Positions 10,950 through 23,775 are shown, counted from the stretch's first letter. The stretch is DNA of 64,000 nt from Strigamia acuminata (GCA_949358305.1 OX442321.1:4365605-4429604); one strand, 5' to 3'. Made by a program: numbers and translations. Notes: generated by a model not told the origin, from the letters alone.

Positions 10950-12252
10950 TTTTTGTTTGGATGCCGTCTGGTGTCTGATTTGTTAGGAATTTATTTTTGT
11001 TTTTGTTTTTGGTGAACTGAGTGAGTGAAAGGGGGGACTAGGTGGGTGCCCCGCGTGGTTTTGGTGATTTAATGTTGCAGTTTTATTATTTATTTGCATA
11101 TTAATAAATATATATTTTTTTAAATGAAGTTGAAAAGTTTGAAATTTTTGGCTAATTTAGTCGTCAGACTTGTTACTCATTTTTTTTAATTTAGAAAATA
11201 TTCATTTTATTAGTTATAAATTAAAAACAAAAAATTAAAATTAAATTCTCAATTTTTCACCTTTTGGCCTATGCTTTGACATTTTATGTTTTTATTGAGT
11301 TTTTGTGAAAATATTTGAAAATATTTGAAAATATTTGAACGTTTAGAGCAGCGGTCATTTTATTGGTATTTTTTGGGTTGTGTGTGTTTATTGGGGGGTT
11401 TATATTTGGTTTTTAAGTGTTTTTTCCGTTTTCTTAGGTTTTTAGTAAGGTTTTTAAGTGTTTTTTTCTGGACCTCGATAAAAATTTTCAATAGTATCCG
11501 CACCCCACTTAAAATTACTTGCCGACCCCTGATTTAGACCCAAACGTTCGTTTTCCGGTCAGATGTTTGTTCCACGAACCCCAGACCGTCTGCCGACCAT
11601 AATCCGTGTGTTTAGCCCCAATTTCTCACACTCATTTTTCACTCAATTTCCCAATCCGCTTCGATCTCTATCATTTGACCGCGCGTTCCTATTTATTTTT
11701 CAGTTAAAAGTGACACGACTAATTGCACACTGGTTCGACAACAAATGCAAACACAAAATAGTCAGTGACAAAACGGTGTAGTTGAACACAAATTGCGGTA
11801 ATTATTATTTTGCGCAAACTGGACAATGTCTTCCCGTTGATAAATTAGCGCTGCTGAAGGTTTCTTGTCAGTTTGCAAATTAATCTGTTTGGTTCGTGGC
11901 TAGCAATTAATCAGCGCTTAGTAATTTGACAGGGTGTGACTCGCCGCTGATTGGAAGCAATGATAATGTCATTGGGATACGCTGAAATTACATGGTGGTC
12001 CACTAATATATAATTTTTTTTTTTTTTAATATTTAATTTGAAAATTTTTTTAATTCAAAAAAGAAAAATGGTTATTACTTTGCCACTAATTTATCCTTAA
12101 TAGAAGCAATAAACATGTGCTATTAGATATTTAATTCGTTTTAAATTAATTAATTTTGAGTTGCAATAATTGTAATATCAATTTATTCAGAAATGAAATT
12201 TAAAATATTTTTTTTAATAGAAAAATAATTATGCAAGGGGAAATAGTTGTAC

Positions 12253-12300
12253 AGTAGAACCCGATTATCGGAACATCGGTTATACGAACTTTCGGTTAGC
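12253..12300 (+). mobile_element. Solo pogo/Tigger-like terminal repeat
   Basis: The sequence after gta reads cagtagaacccgattatcgg and continues with atcggttatacgaactttcggtt. A CAG...ACC(T/C) start followed by tandem TATACGAAC-like words is typical of pogo/Tigger TIRs and resembles the MITEs at 5367, 23200, 23618 and 31258. No matching inverted end is seen within 300 bp, so this is read as a truncated copy. Confidence 0.45.
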
Positions 12301-15035
12301 TTTTCTGCGCTTTGCGATGATAATTTCTTCTTGAATGCGAGCAGAAATATCAGAAAGGATATCGATGCCAAAATTCAAACGGTGCATCACATTCTGCGCA
12401 TGTATTGAACCACAGACCTAAGTATACTAGACTGCGAACTAAGGGATTATGGGTAGGAAGTGTATGCTTACAGTTAGCGGCAACAAACAAAATCTCCGAA
12501 CGATGGTTAGCAAATACTGCGTGGTTTTGAATTCAGACGTCGCAATCCAGATGTATTTATTTAAATATAACTACGAATTAGGAAATCAATATATGTGCCA
12601 TGTTATTGTTAGTAATAATGCTTTGCCATATCATTAAGTGCTGTCATTGTTCTAAGGTTTCTTTGGTGATGAAATATGTATTGTTAATGTAGTAAAGAGC
12701 TTGATTTCAGTACTTTTAACGAAAATTCCGTCAGGGGCTGCCCCCTATTACGGGCTTCCGGTCCTTGGCATAACCAGTCTAATTTTTATGAATAATCAGA
12801 CTAGTTATAGAAATGTTACGCGTACGAGAATTTTATTGAAAAAAATTTATTCTTTATTATCAAAAGATACAAATTGCGTTAGCACCTGTTGGGAGAATTC
12901 AAACTGAGGCTGAACATCTTAGGGGGTCTTTCCCTCTCGACGTGCACTCCTGCAGGCTATACAGAGAAAAAAAAAGGTTTTTCTAGTGCTAATTAATCCT
13001 TTTGGAACCAGTTTTCTTCGGATAATGTATGGGTGAAATTAAATAATAAAAAATTTAAAATTCAAATTGTGGCGCAAGAATTCGCCCATGTTATTCCTAT
13101 GGGATTGGGACGGGGAGGTGTGGTTGGATTAAATTTGCCATTTTGTAGAAATATTTGTAAATAATCATTAATTAACGGTGTAGAGCAAACAGAGGTGATT
13201 TATTAGGCTGATCTCGTTTTGCCAGAACTTGTTGCGATCCATCAAAGTGAAGAATATTGCAACGAACCCATCTGAGGGCTTTAGCGCTGATACTCATCTT
13301 CGGTTTCCCTTGGTCTTCATTTGCATGAATCTACACCCAGGTGGGTTGAGCTGGAATTCTCGGGAGAAATGAAACAACATTAGCTTGCAATTTTGAATCT
13401 AGGCTTTCGTTTTATGACTGACTATATGGCTTAACCCTAAAAAAAAAATTTTTTTTTTTTGGAGGTTTTTTTTTTATAAAAATTTTTTATTGTAATTTTA
13501 TAGCCAAAATCATAGAGTAACGGTCACATTTCCGGTATTTTTTTTTTTTGGAAAATTTGTTAGGAATTTTGAGATTTTTTTTTTATTTTTATTTTTATAC
13601 AAAATTTGAAGGAAAAAAATATTTTTTTGGAGGAAAAACCGAAAATATATATAAAATTAATGACTTTATAGAGATTTTTTAAATTTTTTTAAGCCTATTT
13701 CGTATTTAGATCAGTTGTTCCGGGCCAGTAACTAAAGGAGTTCGACTTTGTTGGTTCGTGGAACCCTTGCTATAGGTTTATTAGTGTTATTTCCAAGGTT
13801 GTGTAACGACCGTCTTGCATCATTAGCCTCATGTATAGTCAGAATTAATTCGGTTTAATAGGAAAGTTGGGCGAGTTTGTTTTAGCAGCTTAATTAGAAA
13901 TTAAAGGGGCAGCAAGCAAAGCAAGCAAGCAACAGCAGCAAATTGGCGGTGCAATGCAGCAAAGCAAAGCCAAAAACCAAAGCAAAAGCCAAAACCAAGT
14001 CCAGAGCGAGATAGAGAGAGACCCACGGAGGTGAAATATATCCGAGTGAGCTCTGAGCTTATGATTGTTCTCAGTTGTGTTGAGAAGCGTTCGGAAAAAT
14101 GCTTAGCTAGGGGCTATTCGGAATGGTGAAGCTGATGCATGCGCAGTAAAGAGGGCGGAAATATCCCGGGTTGGACATGAGGGAGAATTTAAAGTTAGTT
14201 TATGGAGGGCATAAAATTCGATGATTTGGTAGGAAGGAGAAGAAAGCTAGCGAAGTCTTAGGGGAAAAGATCTCATAAAAATGCGAGTTACTTTATTTTA
14301 TATACAGCGTGCATTAAAATGCATGAAATGAAGTATGCTGTTTTACAAATTTATAATATGTAGTTGATGGTGTTTTCCGACGGTTCTGCACGCACTTGGG
14401 GATTTGTTCTGACTGTAGGGGGGTGGTGGGGGTGGTGGCGGCTTCAAATTGCCTTGTTTTGTGCTGAATGGGGGAATTGAAAGAAAGTTGTTAAGATTTT
14501 TGATTTTTTTTTTTTAATTTTAATTTTAATTTATTTTTTGTTTTGATTTAAATTTTGGTTTAATGATGGCGGAAGTTGTGTCACGGGGTGAGGATTTTTA
14601 TTTGAGTGTTGTTATTTATATTTTGTGTTTTTGGTTTTTTTTTTTGGGATTTAAAATCGGGGGTAAAATCGCGTAAGGGATTTTGAAATCTTGTTAAATC
14701 TTGAAGATTTTGGGATTTTAGGCGGATTTGTTAATGGATTTTGCTTGATTTGTTAGAATTTGTGGTAAGTTTTTAAGATTTTATGAATATTCGAGATTTT
14801 GTAAGATTTTAGGGATTTGCTATGGATTTGAATAATTCAGGTGAATTTCTTTAAATATTTTATTCGATTTTGCCACAATTTATGAGACAAATTATAAGAT
14901 TTTCCAAGATTTCATGTGATTTTATAGATTTTGAAATTTAAAATCTTGACCCATAAGAGCAGAAATTTTTGTGCCAGCTGGTGTTGCGTTTTGGGTGTAA
15001 TTGAAACATTTTGCTTTTACTTATGCCAGAATTGG

Positions 15036-15112
15036 CAAAACACTATCTGCATTCAAGAATTAAACTTTTTTGTGTTTTACTTCAATTTTAAAACAAAAAT
15101 GACATCATTTCC
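15036..15112 (-). repeat. Dispersed repeat family D, copy 2 (inverted)
   Basis: Reverse complement of the family at 10873-10949, with only a few differences over about 77 bp (block ttttaaaattgaagtaaaac identical). Flanked by the words gccagaattggcaaaacac and gccataattggcaaaattc, which are a direct repeat of about 17 bp at 15024-15042 and 15163-15181. Confidence 0.7.
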
Positions 15113-15207
15113 TGTCCTATTATTCATGTAATGTAAAACTAAAATTGGTAAAAATACAAACTACGCCATAATTGGCAAAATTCTCGTCTTAACCGATGCT
15201 TCACATG

Positions 15208-15424
15208 CAGGGGCGGATCTAGCTTTTCGGGGGCCCGGGGCTTGAGGTTTTTTCGGGGTCCCTTTATCGAAATTTTTAATAGCGACCTTTCATCTTTTTT
15301 GTTTTTTAGCAAACTTTTTTTTTTTTTTTTTTTTTTTAGTACATGGCCCTGCGTCTTGGGGGCCCCCTAGGATTTGGGGGCCCGGGGCTCAAGCCCCATT
15401 AGCCCCTATGTAGATCCGCCCCTG
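15208..15424. mobile_element. hAT-like MITE with perfect 8-bp target duplication
   Basis: A 217-bp element whose left end, caggggcggatcta, is exactly inverted at its right end (tagatccgcccctg). It is flanked by identical 8-bp direct repeats ttcacatg at 15200-15207 and 15425-15432. An 8-bp duplication with a CAGGGGCGGATC terminus is characteristic of hAT transposons. Sub-terminal sequence gggggcccggggct is also inverted, and a T-rich stretch fills the centre. There is no coding capacity. The perfect duplication suggests a relatively young insertion. Confidence 0.92.
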
Positions 15425-16618
15425 TTCACATGCGGGATTAAGTGCAGTTTTGTGTCAAGATCTGGATGTGTGGGCTGACAGAAACGCGAGTTTTCGAATT
15501 AAAACTTAACTTGCCTAAAAACTTCGCAAAAAGCCGAATCCTTTAGGCGCTTCCGTCTTAATTTTATTTTTATTGGTGAGACATATCCCCGAAACCGTCC
15601 CAGGTATCAAGTGGAGAATTAGATAAATTTACGAGCACCAAAAGAGAAGAAAAAAATATATATAAACACCAAAATGTTGAGGTGTAGAAATAAAATGTGC
15701 AATAATTTATGCCACACATAAATAAATGTGAGAAAATTCGAGTTTTTCATTTAAACAAAATTTGCAATTTAAAAAAAAAAATCTAAAAAATTTTAAAAAA
15801 ATGCAAATTTGCAACCGGATGTGGGCCCTCGAGGGTCTATTTATCCTGCAGAAGATATTTGATTTAAGCATTTGAAATATTTGGCTCGTTTTTCAGATTT
15901 TTAAGTAGGAAATTGAAATTTCGATTTTTCTCGTGGGAATCAACAGTTTAAGTATTGGGGGGCAGGGAAACACGAGAGAAATGTCTTTTGTAACCTCTTG
16001 TGTAACAACGCACCGATCCGGTTTAGTAAGAAAGATTAATTATTTTCTTGATACAAAACGATAGGACGGATAAGACAATTCTAAAGCCCGCTTTGCTTTT
16101 TATCTGTGCCACATCTCCAACTTTTTGTTTTTTATTTATTTTTTTTAGCACCTTGCCACTAGAGCTCGCTTTGAAACACCTCGGAGGGCGTGGTGCAATA
16201 GAGGTTTTGAATAGTTGGCTAGTTTATCTACATTGAAATCCATCAAATTACGTGTCTGCAAAGTGGAAATTTCGGCGATTAGATTTTCAACAATTTCTAA
16301 GCCGTTTAAACTGAACAACATTTTTATCTAATTCTTGTTTGAAACTCGAAATTTTGCATCTAATTTTGGTGGTTGTTGTTTGATCTGGTCAGCTGGGCGC
16401 TGCGAGCAAAAAAGAATTAAAAATATAAAGTTTTCGAGGACGTTTGATCAACATCTTGTAGATTTTATCGAAACTACGTAATGCGAATCTAAAAGTTAAA
16501 TTGAGCAAATGTACCTTTGGGACCGATACGATAAAATATTTCGGACATGTTATGTTAGTTAGTAGGGAGATTTCGGGACATGTTGAATTCTCGAAGACAA
16601 TGTCTTCAGCGTGCGGTA

Positions 16619-16795
16619 CCGATAGCCAATATCAGTTGCGGAAGAGATAAGTCAGTTCTATAAGTCAAAGAAGTGATTTCAATTTTTACTTAAACTTAGA
16701 ACTCTTATTTGAATTTTTTCAAGTTGACTTCTCAGAGATATGATGTAAAAAATGTCATATCCGGTTTGAAGATGTCATTTCAGACGAATAAGTCA
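16619..16795 (+). repeat. Dispersed repeat family E, copy 1
   Basis: About 175 bp sharing agttgcggaagagataagtc, ataagtcaaagaagtg, tttgaattttttcaag and gtcatttcagacgaat with 33417-33570. Both copies lie in MELK introns in the same orientation. Not coding; class unknown. Confidence 0.75.
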
Positions 16796-16982
16796 ATTTG
16801 TCTTTTGACGATTGAATGCAAGGTGTTCCATAGGTGGGGACACCTTTCTTTTGGGTTGTATTTTCGCGCTCCCAAGTTGCCTGGACGTGGTAAAAACAGA
16901 CTAAACTGGCCGCCATTTTTGAAGTTAAGATTTTGCGTCTGGCCAATCAGATGGTTTCAATGAAACCTGGAATTGGATCTAG

Positions 16983-17334
16983 TTCTAGAACTATAGTCTG
17001 TGCAAGGTATCTTTATGCTAAATTCGTACTGCGCATCCCATTCTGCGCAGACAATTTTCTAATTCCAGTTGTTATTTAGCAGTGTTAAGTCTAATATTAG
17101 GCCTAATAATGCTAAAATAAAAGTAAATAAACAACAATAAACTCATAATTAAAAGTAATTTACAACGTAGTACCAAAATATTGTTGTTTATTTACCTTAT
17201 TTTCGCATTATTAGGCCTAATATTAGGCTTAACACTGCTAAATAACAACTGGAATTAGAAAATTGTCTGCACAGAATGGGATGCGCAGTACGAATTTAGC
17301 ATCAAGATACCGTGCGCGGACTGTAGTTCCAGAA
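16983..17334. mobile_element. Long-arm foldback element, ~352 bp
   Basis: Two arms of about 155 bp are inverted repeats of each other around a loop of roughly 40 bp. The left arm has ttctagaactatagtc, gctaaattcgtactgcgcat, ctaattccagttgttattta and ttaggcctaataatgc. The right arm carries the same words inverted, with few mismatches. The ttaggcctaa words are themselves palindromic. The structure fits a foldback or MITE-type element and would form a long stem if transcribed. No coding capacity and no certain target duplication. Confidence 0.88.
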
Positions 17335-18599
17335 TCCGAAAATGGCGGCCTGGGAGATTTAGTTTTTTTTTAGTGGGAATCCAAGGAAATTTAGTGGGGT
17401 TTTAATTTATGCCTGTTCCAGAATCCCAAAATGGCGGCCTGTTTGCATGCGGCAAAGTCTCGCCAACCAGACGTGAATCGACGAGAGTTGGAGTCGGTCG
17501 TGATTGGTTGGCCGCAAGACCTTTCCTTGCGACGTCGCTTACGTCAACTTGGAGTTGAAGCAGGAATTGGCGTCAACGTCAAGAATTTTTGGACGCAAGC
17601 AGTTTGCGTTGCGTCAGTTTTCTTGCGTTGCGTCTAGTGTGAACACAAGTGTGAACCTTGCTCTAATTCAGGCCTAAATCGCCTCCATTTTTATTTTATT
17701 CAAACGACCTTCAATGAACACCGGCGCTTGCGCAATCATTTTAAAATAATGGGTTTATGACCAAAATAATTTGGTGGGTGTTTTTAAAATTTTTTTGTGG
17801 CGGGTTACCTTTTTCCCCGGCATCTTGCACGGCCGTCATTACAGGAAATTAGGCTTAAAGCGAGCAACCCTCCCACGGAGAGTAATTCATCATGCAGCGG
17901 CTTGCACGGCCCAGAGGCGACCGCGCAGTTGAGCGGGAGTGACGGGGGTTGCATTAATTTGCTTTCATCAATTAATGACTCGAACTGTTTTGATTAATTT
18001 TTTTCTCTCTCTCTCCCAGGTGCGCGAATAGACACGTAGATTTAAATTTATTAAAGGAGAAAAAATTAAGCCTAAAGTCCATTGTTGTTTTTATCGGCGT
18101 GTTATCTGAACTTTGGCTCACTCCACTTAGAGATGCAAATTGTGAGTGCAAACTCACTTCTGCTTTCGTGTCATTTGAGGAGGTCTTTTGCCGGTGTAAT
18201 CAACTTAGTCCATTAACTTGTCTTCTTTTCCGATAGTCAATAGCTTCTGGCTTTGTGCCATCAGTTAAACACCCCGCGCCACCTTCCTTTGCCCCTCGAA
18301 GAAATGTATTTTTGAAATTAAAAAGAAATTTAATTTTGGATTTTAAAAATGGAGAATGTAAATGGGTTTCTCGATTTTTGAGTTAGAAATTGCAATTAAA
18401 GAAATTAATCGAAGTTGGTTAATTTTAGACTTGAAAGATTTGAAGTAAATGGAAAATGTGGAAGAAATTGAAAGTTTCTCAATTTTAGATGAAAAAATCA
18501 AAATTTGTTAGTTTTAGACTTAGAAATTCAAAAAAATAAATTATAATTGTTCAATTTTAGATAAGAAAATTTAAAGTAAATCGAAATTGTTAAAAGAAT

Positions 18600-19150
18600 T
18601 TATTTTTTCTCAATTTTAGATCGAAAAAATTCAATTTTTCTCAGTTTTCGATCTAAAAAATTCAATTTTTCTCTATTTTAGATCCAAAAAATAAAAAATA
18701 AAATAATTTTAGATCTAAAATATAAAAAATTCTCAGTTTTAGATGCATAAAAATCGGTTTTTAGATCTTAAAAATTAAAAAAAAATCAAACATTTTCAAT
18801 TCTCGACCCAAAATCAAAAATGTCTCAGTTTTAGACTTAAAAATTTAAAAAAATACTTCAATTTTAGACAGAAGAAAATGTTCAAAAAATCTAAATTTTT
18901 CAATTTTAGTCCCAAAAATCAAATTTTTTCAATTTTAGTCCCAAAAATCAAAATTTCTCAATTTTAGACTTTAAAAAATCAAAATTTTCCAATTTTAGTC
19001 CCAAAAATCAAAATTTTTCAATTTTAGTCCCCAAAATCAAAATTTCTCAATTTTAGACCTAAAAAAATCAAAATTTCCCAATTTTAAACTTCAAACCTCC
19101 AAAATATCTCAATTTTAGACCAAAAAAAAAAAATCAAAACTTCTCAATTC
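18600..19150. repeat. ~29-31-bp minisatellite (tcaattttagaccaaaaatc), block 1
   Basis: About 17 diverged copies of a unit made of a caattttaga box, an a/c-rich spacer with A5-A8 and a caaaatttc box. Regularity is highest at 18890-19080. The same family reappears at 19905-20300 and 20815-21010, so the three blocks are one array or one amplification family separated by unique sequence and an insertion. Confidence 0.88.
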
Positions 19151-19904
19151 TAAATTACCTGCGACCATTTTGATTTCCGAGAGGTCAATTTGAATGAATT
19201 AATAAAAATCCATCACCAAATTGAAAACCCCGTGATTGGCTGCAACCGTGGAGCTCCTACTTCCGGTTTAAGTGCCTCTAGTGCGGTTTTTAATGCCCTT
19301 AATGACTATTTAATGGGTTCGTGGGCCCACCCATGACAGAAAACGACGATATTTGATAGATTTGCTAATATCAACATTGGCACGATTGACCTGCGAGGTC
19401 GTTGCAACTTTAACTTCCTTTCTTTTTTATTTCTTCTTTTATTAAAAAAAAACCTAATTGAGTGTTGGGATTGATTTTTTTTCGCCGCTCCTTTGATGGA
19501 CAATGCTGAGTTGACAGTTGTTTTCTGGGCTCGTGTCATTCGATCTGATAAGATGATGGATATGAGGAAGGATACACTGGTTGTGCGCATGGATATAAAA
19601 AAGAGAATTGCCTAATTTCCACTCATCTTTGACCACACCCTGCATTGTGTGCGCGATTCCGTTTTGGTCTGTGCAATTCGATGCAATTGGCACGTGGTTT
19701 GTTTTCATTGTCGCCATGTTGCTGGGTATTGTTCGCGACGGGAAGTGCTTGTCTGGCTTTCGTTTCCCGTTTTGTGTCGATGCGAATGGCACAAGTGCGT
19801 AATTATTGTGGAATTAATTCGGGGAAAGTATATGTGTGGTTTTTAAATTTTTTGGGAATTAAAATTGATTTTTTTTAATTTTGGATTTGGAGAGTTGGGA
19901 AATA

Positions 19905-20300
19905 AATCTGAATTGTGAATTTTAGACTCAAAAAATCAAAATTTCTCAATTTTAGACCTAAAAAAATCAAAATTTCTTAATTTTAGACCTAAAAAATCAA
20001 AATTTCTCAATTTTAAACATAAGAAAATCAAAATTTCTTAATTTTGCCCTAAAAAATCAAAATTTCTCAATTTTAGACATAAGAAAATCAAAATTTCTTA
20101 ATTTTAGACCAAAAATATTAAAAAATTTTAATTTCAGACTCAAAAGATCAAAACCTTTTAATTTTAGACCAAAAATATCAAAATTTCTTGATTTTAGATC
20201 TAAAAAATTCTCAATTTTGGATCCAAAAATTTCTCAATTTTAGATAGAATCAAAATTTCTCAATTTTAGACCCGAAGAATCAAAATTTTCAATTTTAGAT
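19905..20300. repeat. ~30-bp minisatellite, block 2
   Basis: Tandem copies of tcaaaatttctcaattttag followed by acataagaaaa or acctaaaaaa, the same family as at 18600-19150. It ends exactly where the TIR element 20308-20806 begins. Confidence 0.88.
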
Positions 20301-20307
20301 CCAAAAC

Positions 20308-20806
20308 CGGGTGGGACCAAATGCGCGCAAATCAAATGCGCGCGCTATTTAATACAGTGTCAAATGGGCGCGTGGTAAATGCGCGCCCACAATTAAAATG
20401 TAAAAATAACTAAAATTAAATAGTAATAATAGCGCGCATTTAAACAATCGGGGGTTTTAAATGCGCGTATTAACGTTTTAATGACGTAACCACAAAACCC
20501 CGTGCCCACTCGCCGCAGCAGCCTACTGCTGGTCAAGAGCGAGATGGACCCGCTGCAGAAATTGTGCGAGTGGTACTGCGAACAGTAAAACTTAAAAATT
20601 CTATGGCTTCCTGCGCGCATTTGAGTTTGGTTTTCTCATTTGTTATTTTCCATTTAATTTTAATATGCGCGCATTTAGGACCCGCGGATCTAGGACGCGC
20701 TCATTTGAATTGCGCGCATCTGAGAGCGCGCATTCAAGACGCGCGTATTTGATGCGCGTATTTGACTTGCGCGCGTATTTAGGACGCGCCCGTTTGGTCC
20801 CCGCCC
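20308..20806. mobile_element. TIR element (gcgcgcattt) inserted in a minisatellite
   Basis: A roughly 499-bp element bounded by cgggtgggaccaaatgcgcg on the left and an inverted cgcgcccgtttggtccccgc-type end on the right. It is flanked by identical 8-bp direct repeats tccaaaac at 20300-20307 and 20807-20814. Sub-terminal sequence is full of aatgcgcgc / gcgcgcattt words in both orientations. The 8-bp duplication suggests hAT, but flanking minisatellite sequence is similar on both sides by nature, so the duplication could be partly coincidental. No coding capacity. Confidence 0.78.
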
Positions 20807-20814
20807 TCCAAAAC

Positions 20815-21010
20815 ATTTCAAAAAATTCAACATTTCTCAATTTTAGACCCAAAAAATTCATATTTCTCAATTTTAGACTCAAAAATTCAAATTTCGACCC
20901 AAAAAATTCAAATTTTTCCATTTTAGACTCAAAAAATCAGAATTTCCTAATTTTAGACTCAAAAAATCAGAATTTCCTAATTTTAGACCCAAAAAATCAA
21001 AATTTCTGCA
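20815..21010. repeat. ~30-bp minisatellite, block 3
   Basis: Continuation of the tcaattttagacccaaaaaa array on the right side of the inserted TIR element. The two copies at 20925-20990 (aatcagaatttcctaatttt) are nearly identical. Confidence 0.85.
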
Positions 21011-21569
21011 TTTTTTTTAAAAAAATTTATTGACAATTTTTTTAGCGTGGAATTTCTGCGGTAATTCTTTTTTGGGGTTTTTCCGTTCAAGGAACCTCGC
21101 TCAGGGGGAACAGTTAAAAAAAAAACAGTGATAATAATTGCATCTGCCGTTGCACACAACACACACTCACACACAGGAAATCAGCAATTTGTCTTCCATG
21201 TTTACAATCTCTCGTGTTTGTTTTTACTTTGATTGAAAAATGGGTTTGTGTGAATGGGGAAAAGAAAGTATGGGTAAGTGAATTTTTAATAACCCACCTG
21301 TTTGTTTTGAATCGTCGTTATTCGTTTAGTTGGGTGAAAAATGGCCGCAATTTGCAGTCTCCTCGGGCATGTTCGAAATGCCACGCTGAATTGAAGCTCA
21401 TTTTTCCAACGAAAAGTATACTCAACCTCACTCTGTGATTAATCCACTTCCACCTCATACAAACCGATACTTTACTCATTTCGTGAGTACAATTTCAACT
21501 CCCTTCAAAAACTCCCCTCAATCTCCTCAATTTGCAAAATTCAAATAAAAATAAAATAACAGTAAAAAA

Positions 21570-22270
21570 AGCCGCAATTTTACACCTTTTTAAACATTTT
21601 TACACATTTTTACTTAATTTTACTCGATTTTTACACATTTTTACACGTTTTTATACAATTTTACACATTTTCACACATTTTTACACCATTTTGCCTAATT
21701 TTATACAATTTTTACACATTTTTATACGATTTTACACATTTTTATACGATTTTACACATTTTTATACGATTTTACAAATTTTTATACGATTTTACACATT
21801 TTTATACGATTTTACAAATTTTTATACGATTTTACCTAATTTTTCACAATTCTACTTAATTTTATTCAATTTTACTCAATTTTACACATTTTTACACATT
21901 TTTACACATTTTTACACAATTTTATACAATTTTATTCAATTTTACTCAATTTTACACATTTTTAAACATTTTTATACAATTTTATCTAATTTCACCCAAT
22001 TTTTACAAATTTTTACACATTTTTACACATTTTTACACATTTTTATAAAATTTTACACAATTTTTACACAATTTTTCACAATTTTATTCAATTTTACTCA
22101 ATTTTACTCAATTTTACTCAATGTTACTCAATTTTACACATCTTTACACATTTTTATACAATTTTACCTAATTTCAACCAATTTTTACACAATTTTACAC
22201 GTTTTTAATCATTTTTTATACAATTTTACACAATTTTACTCAATTTTGCACATTTTTACACAATTTTAGT
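21570..22270. repeat. ~10/21-bp minisatellite (ttttacacat)
   Basis: About 700 bp of acacattttt decamers and ttttatacgattttacacat 21-mers with T4-T5 tracts recurring every 10-11 bp. It produces a 245-codon open frame rich in Phe, Tyr, Ile, Thr and His (HIFTHFYT-like), which is an artefact of the repeat. A T-tract once per helical turn over 700 bp predicts curved DNA. Confidence 0.9.
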
Positions 22271-23199
22271 CGTTAATTTTTTTATTCAAAAAATTTTTTT
22301 TTCCCCAAAATTGGGAAAATGACATTTTGGCCCATTGTGACCCGCCCTTTAACCCTTTGACTATTTTTTTGTCACTCGGCTGCGTGGGAATTGTTATTAG
22401 CCCAACCAACACAATACAACACTAATCACATAGGAAGAATTTCGAACCCCGACTCTGTGGCTCCGAAAGTGACCACCAGGTGACTTCGAGGGGGAGACAA
22501 GGGCGTGATTGGCTTCCGCCGCCATCTTTGTACCATCTGGCTTTAAAAAAAAAAAAAAAAATTTTTTTCTATTTTTTTTTTTGTTTAACAACTTCCAAAG
22601 TGAGAAAAAGTTGGAAAAAATAAAAAATGAGAAAATAAAAAAAAAATATTGTTTGAAACTGTCGGGAGATTCACTTGGCATTCTTCCATCATTTTTTTTT
22701 TTCTTATATTTTTTTATATCTCGTTTTATTCGTCGCTCAAAAACTTTTCAAATCTCGCTTCGTTTTCCTCGCCCGTGCCAAGATCTTTGTCTGTTTTGTC
22801 TCAAAGTTGCAGACATTTTTTATTCTTATTTTTCATTTTATTTTTTCGAATTTTGATTTAATTCCTTGACGCGAGCAAATTAATTAACGAATTATTTTGC
22901 TATGGCGGCAGTATGGATTATTGGCTGTCTAAATATATGCAGATTGTCATAAATCTTTGTGGGAGAAGGAGAAAAAAAGAGCGGCCATATTTCATGAGCT
23001 GCGTGACGTCACAGATGAGAGATCGTGATTGATTGAGGGGCATTCCGCCGCTGTCCATGTTTGTCAAGCCTGGAAATGTCAAATGAAGAAAAATACTTTT
23101 GCCAAGTGTATTAATATCACAAACCTGTGGTAATTGAATGCCGATACGATCGGATGCAAATCAACGAAGTACAAGAAAAGGAAAGCAGAATTGACAATA

Positions 23200-23514
23200 T
23201 AGTCCAACCTCGTTATAACGAATTTCTTGTTATAACGAATTTCTTGTTATAACGAATTTCTTGTTATAACGAATTTATTGTTATAACGAATAGATAACAA
23301 TGGCTCGGTTGGTGTGTTGGCCATAGAACATCGTGTTAAAAAAAATCTCGATATAACGAACTTTCGTTATAACGAATTATTGTTATAACGAATAGTTAAA
23401 AATGGCTCGGTTGGTTGGTTAGCCATAGAACAAAAAATTTTGGTATAACGAAATTTCGTTATAACGAACCAATTTCTCGGATCCCTTGCGATTCGTTATA
23501 ACGAGGATCGACTG
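23200..23514. mobile_element. pogo/Tigger-like MITE, copy 2 (315 bp)
   Basis: Flanked by TA at 23198-23199 and 23515-23516. Ends: tagtccaacctcgttataac on the left and inverted gttataacgaggatcgactg on the right. The interior holds four head-to-tail ttgttataacgaatt words and a duplicated taaaaatggctcggttgg-type block, making it about twice as long as the other copies. It apparently arose by an internal duplication of the 158-bp form. Confidence 0.87.
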
Positions 23515-23617
23515 TATTGGGTTTCTGTTGAAAAACTTCGTTATTGGCCATGTTGATGTAAGATTTTATTTTTTGCGAAATTTGGTTTTGAATTGCGAGT
23601 TAAAAATAACGTATATA

Positions 23618-23775
23618 CAGTCGAAACTCCTTATAACGAATCGCAATATAACGAATTTCTCGTTATAACGAATAAATAAAATTGGCCATACAACACCATG
23701 TTAAAAAAAATTCGTTATAACAAACTATCGTTATTTTTTCGGTCTCTTGCGATTCGTTATAAGGAGTTTTGACTG
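23618..23775. mobile_element. pogo/Tigger-like MITE, copy 3 (158 bp)
   Basis: Best-preserved member. It is flanked by TA at 23616-23617 and 23776-23777, with ends cagtcgaaactccttataac and an inverted gttataaggagttttgactg, about 28 bp of near-perfect inverted repeat including the inner gaatcgca / tgcgattc. It lies about 100 bp from copy 2. Confidence 0.92.

Noticed and set aside
17431-17637. 68-codon frame in GC-richer sequence near 17.5 kb
   Set aside because: The region reads as repeated gttgcgtc/cgcaag words ending in a MITE-like tgtgaacacaagtgtgaacc. It is more like a transposon end than a gene, and too incomplete to delimit.
21532-22269. 245-codon open frame rich in Phe, Tyr, Thr and His
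   Set aside because: It runs through a decamer/21-mer minisatellite. The peptide repeats with the DNA unit, and no domain, splice context or start signal supports it.
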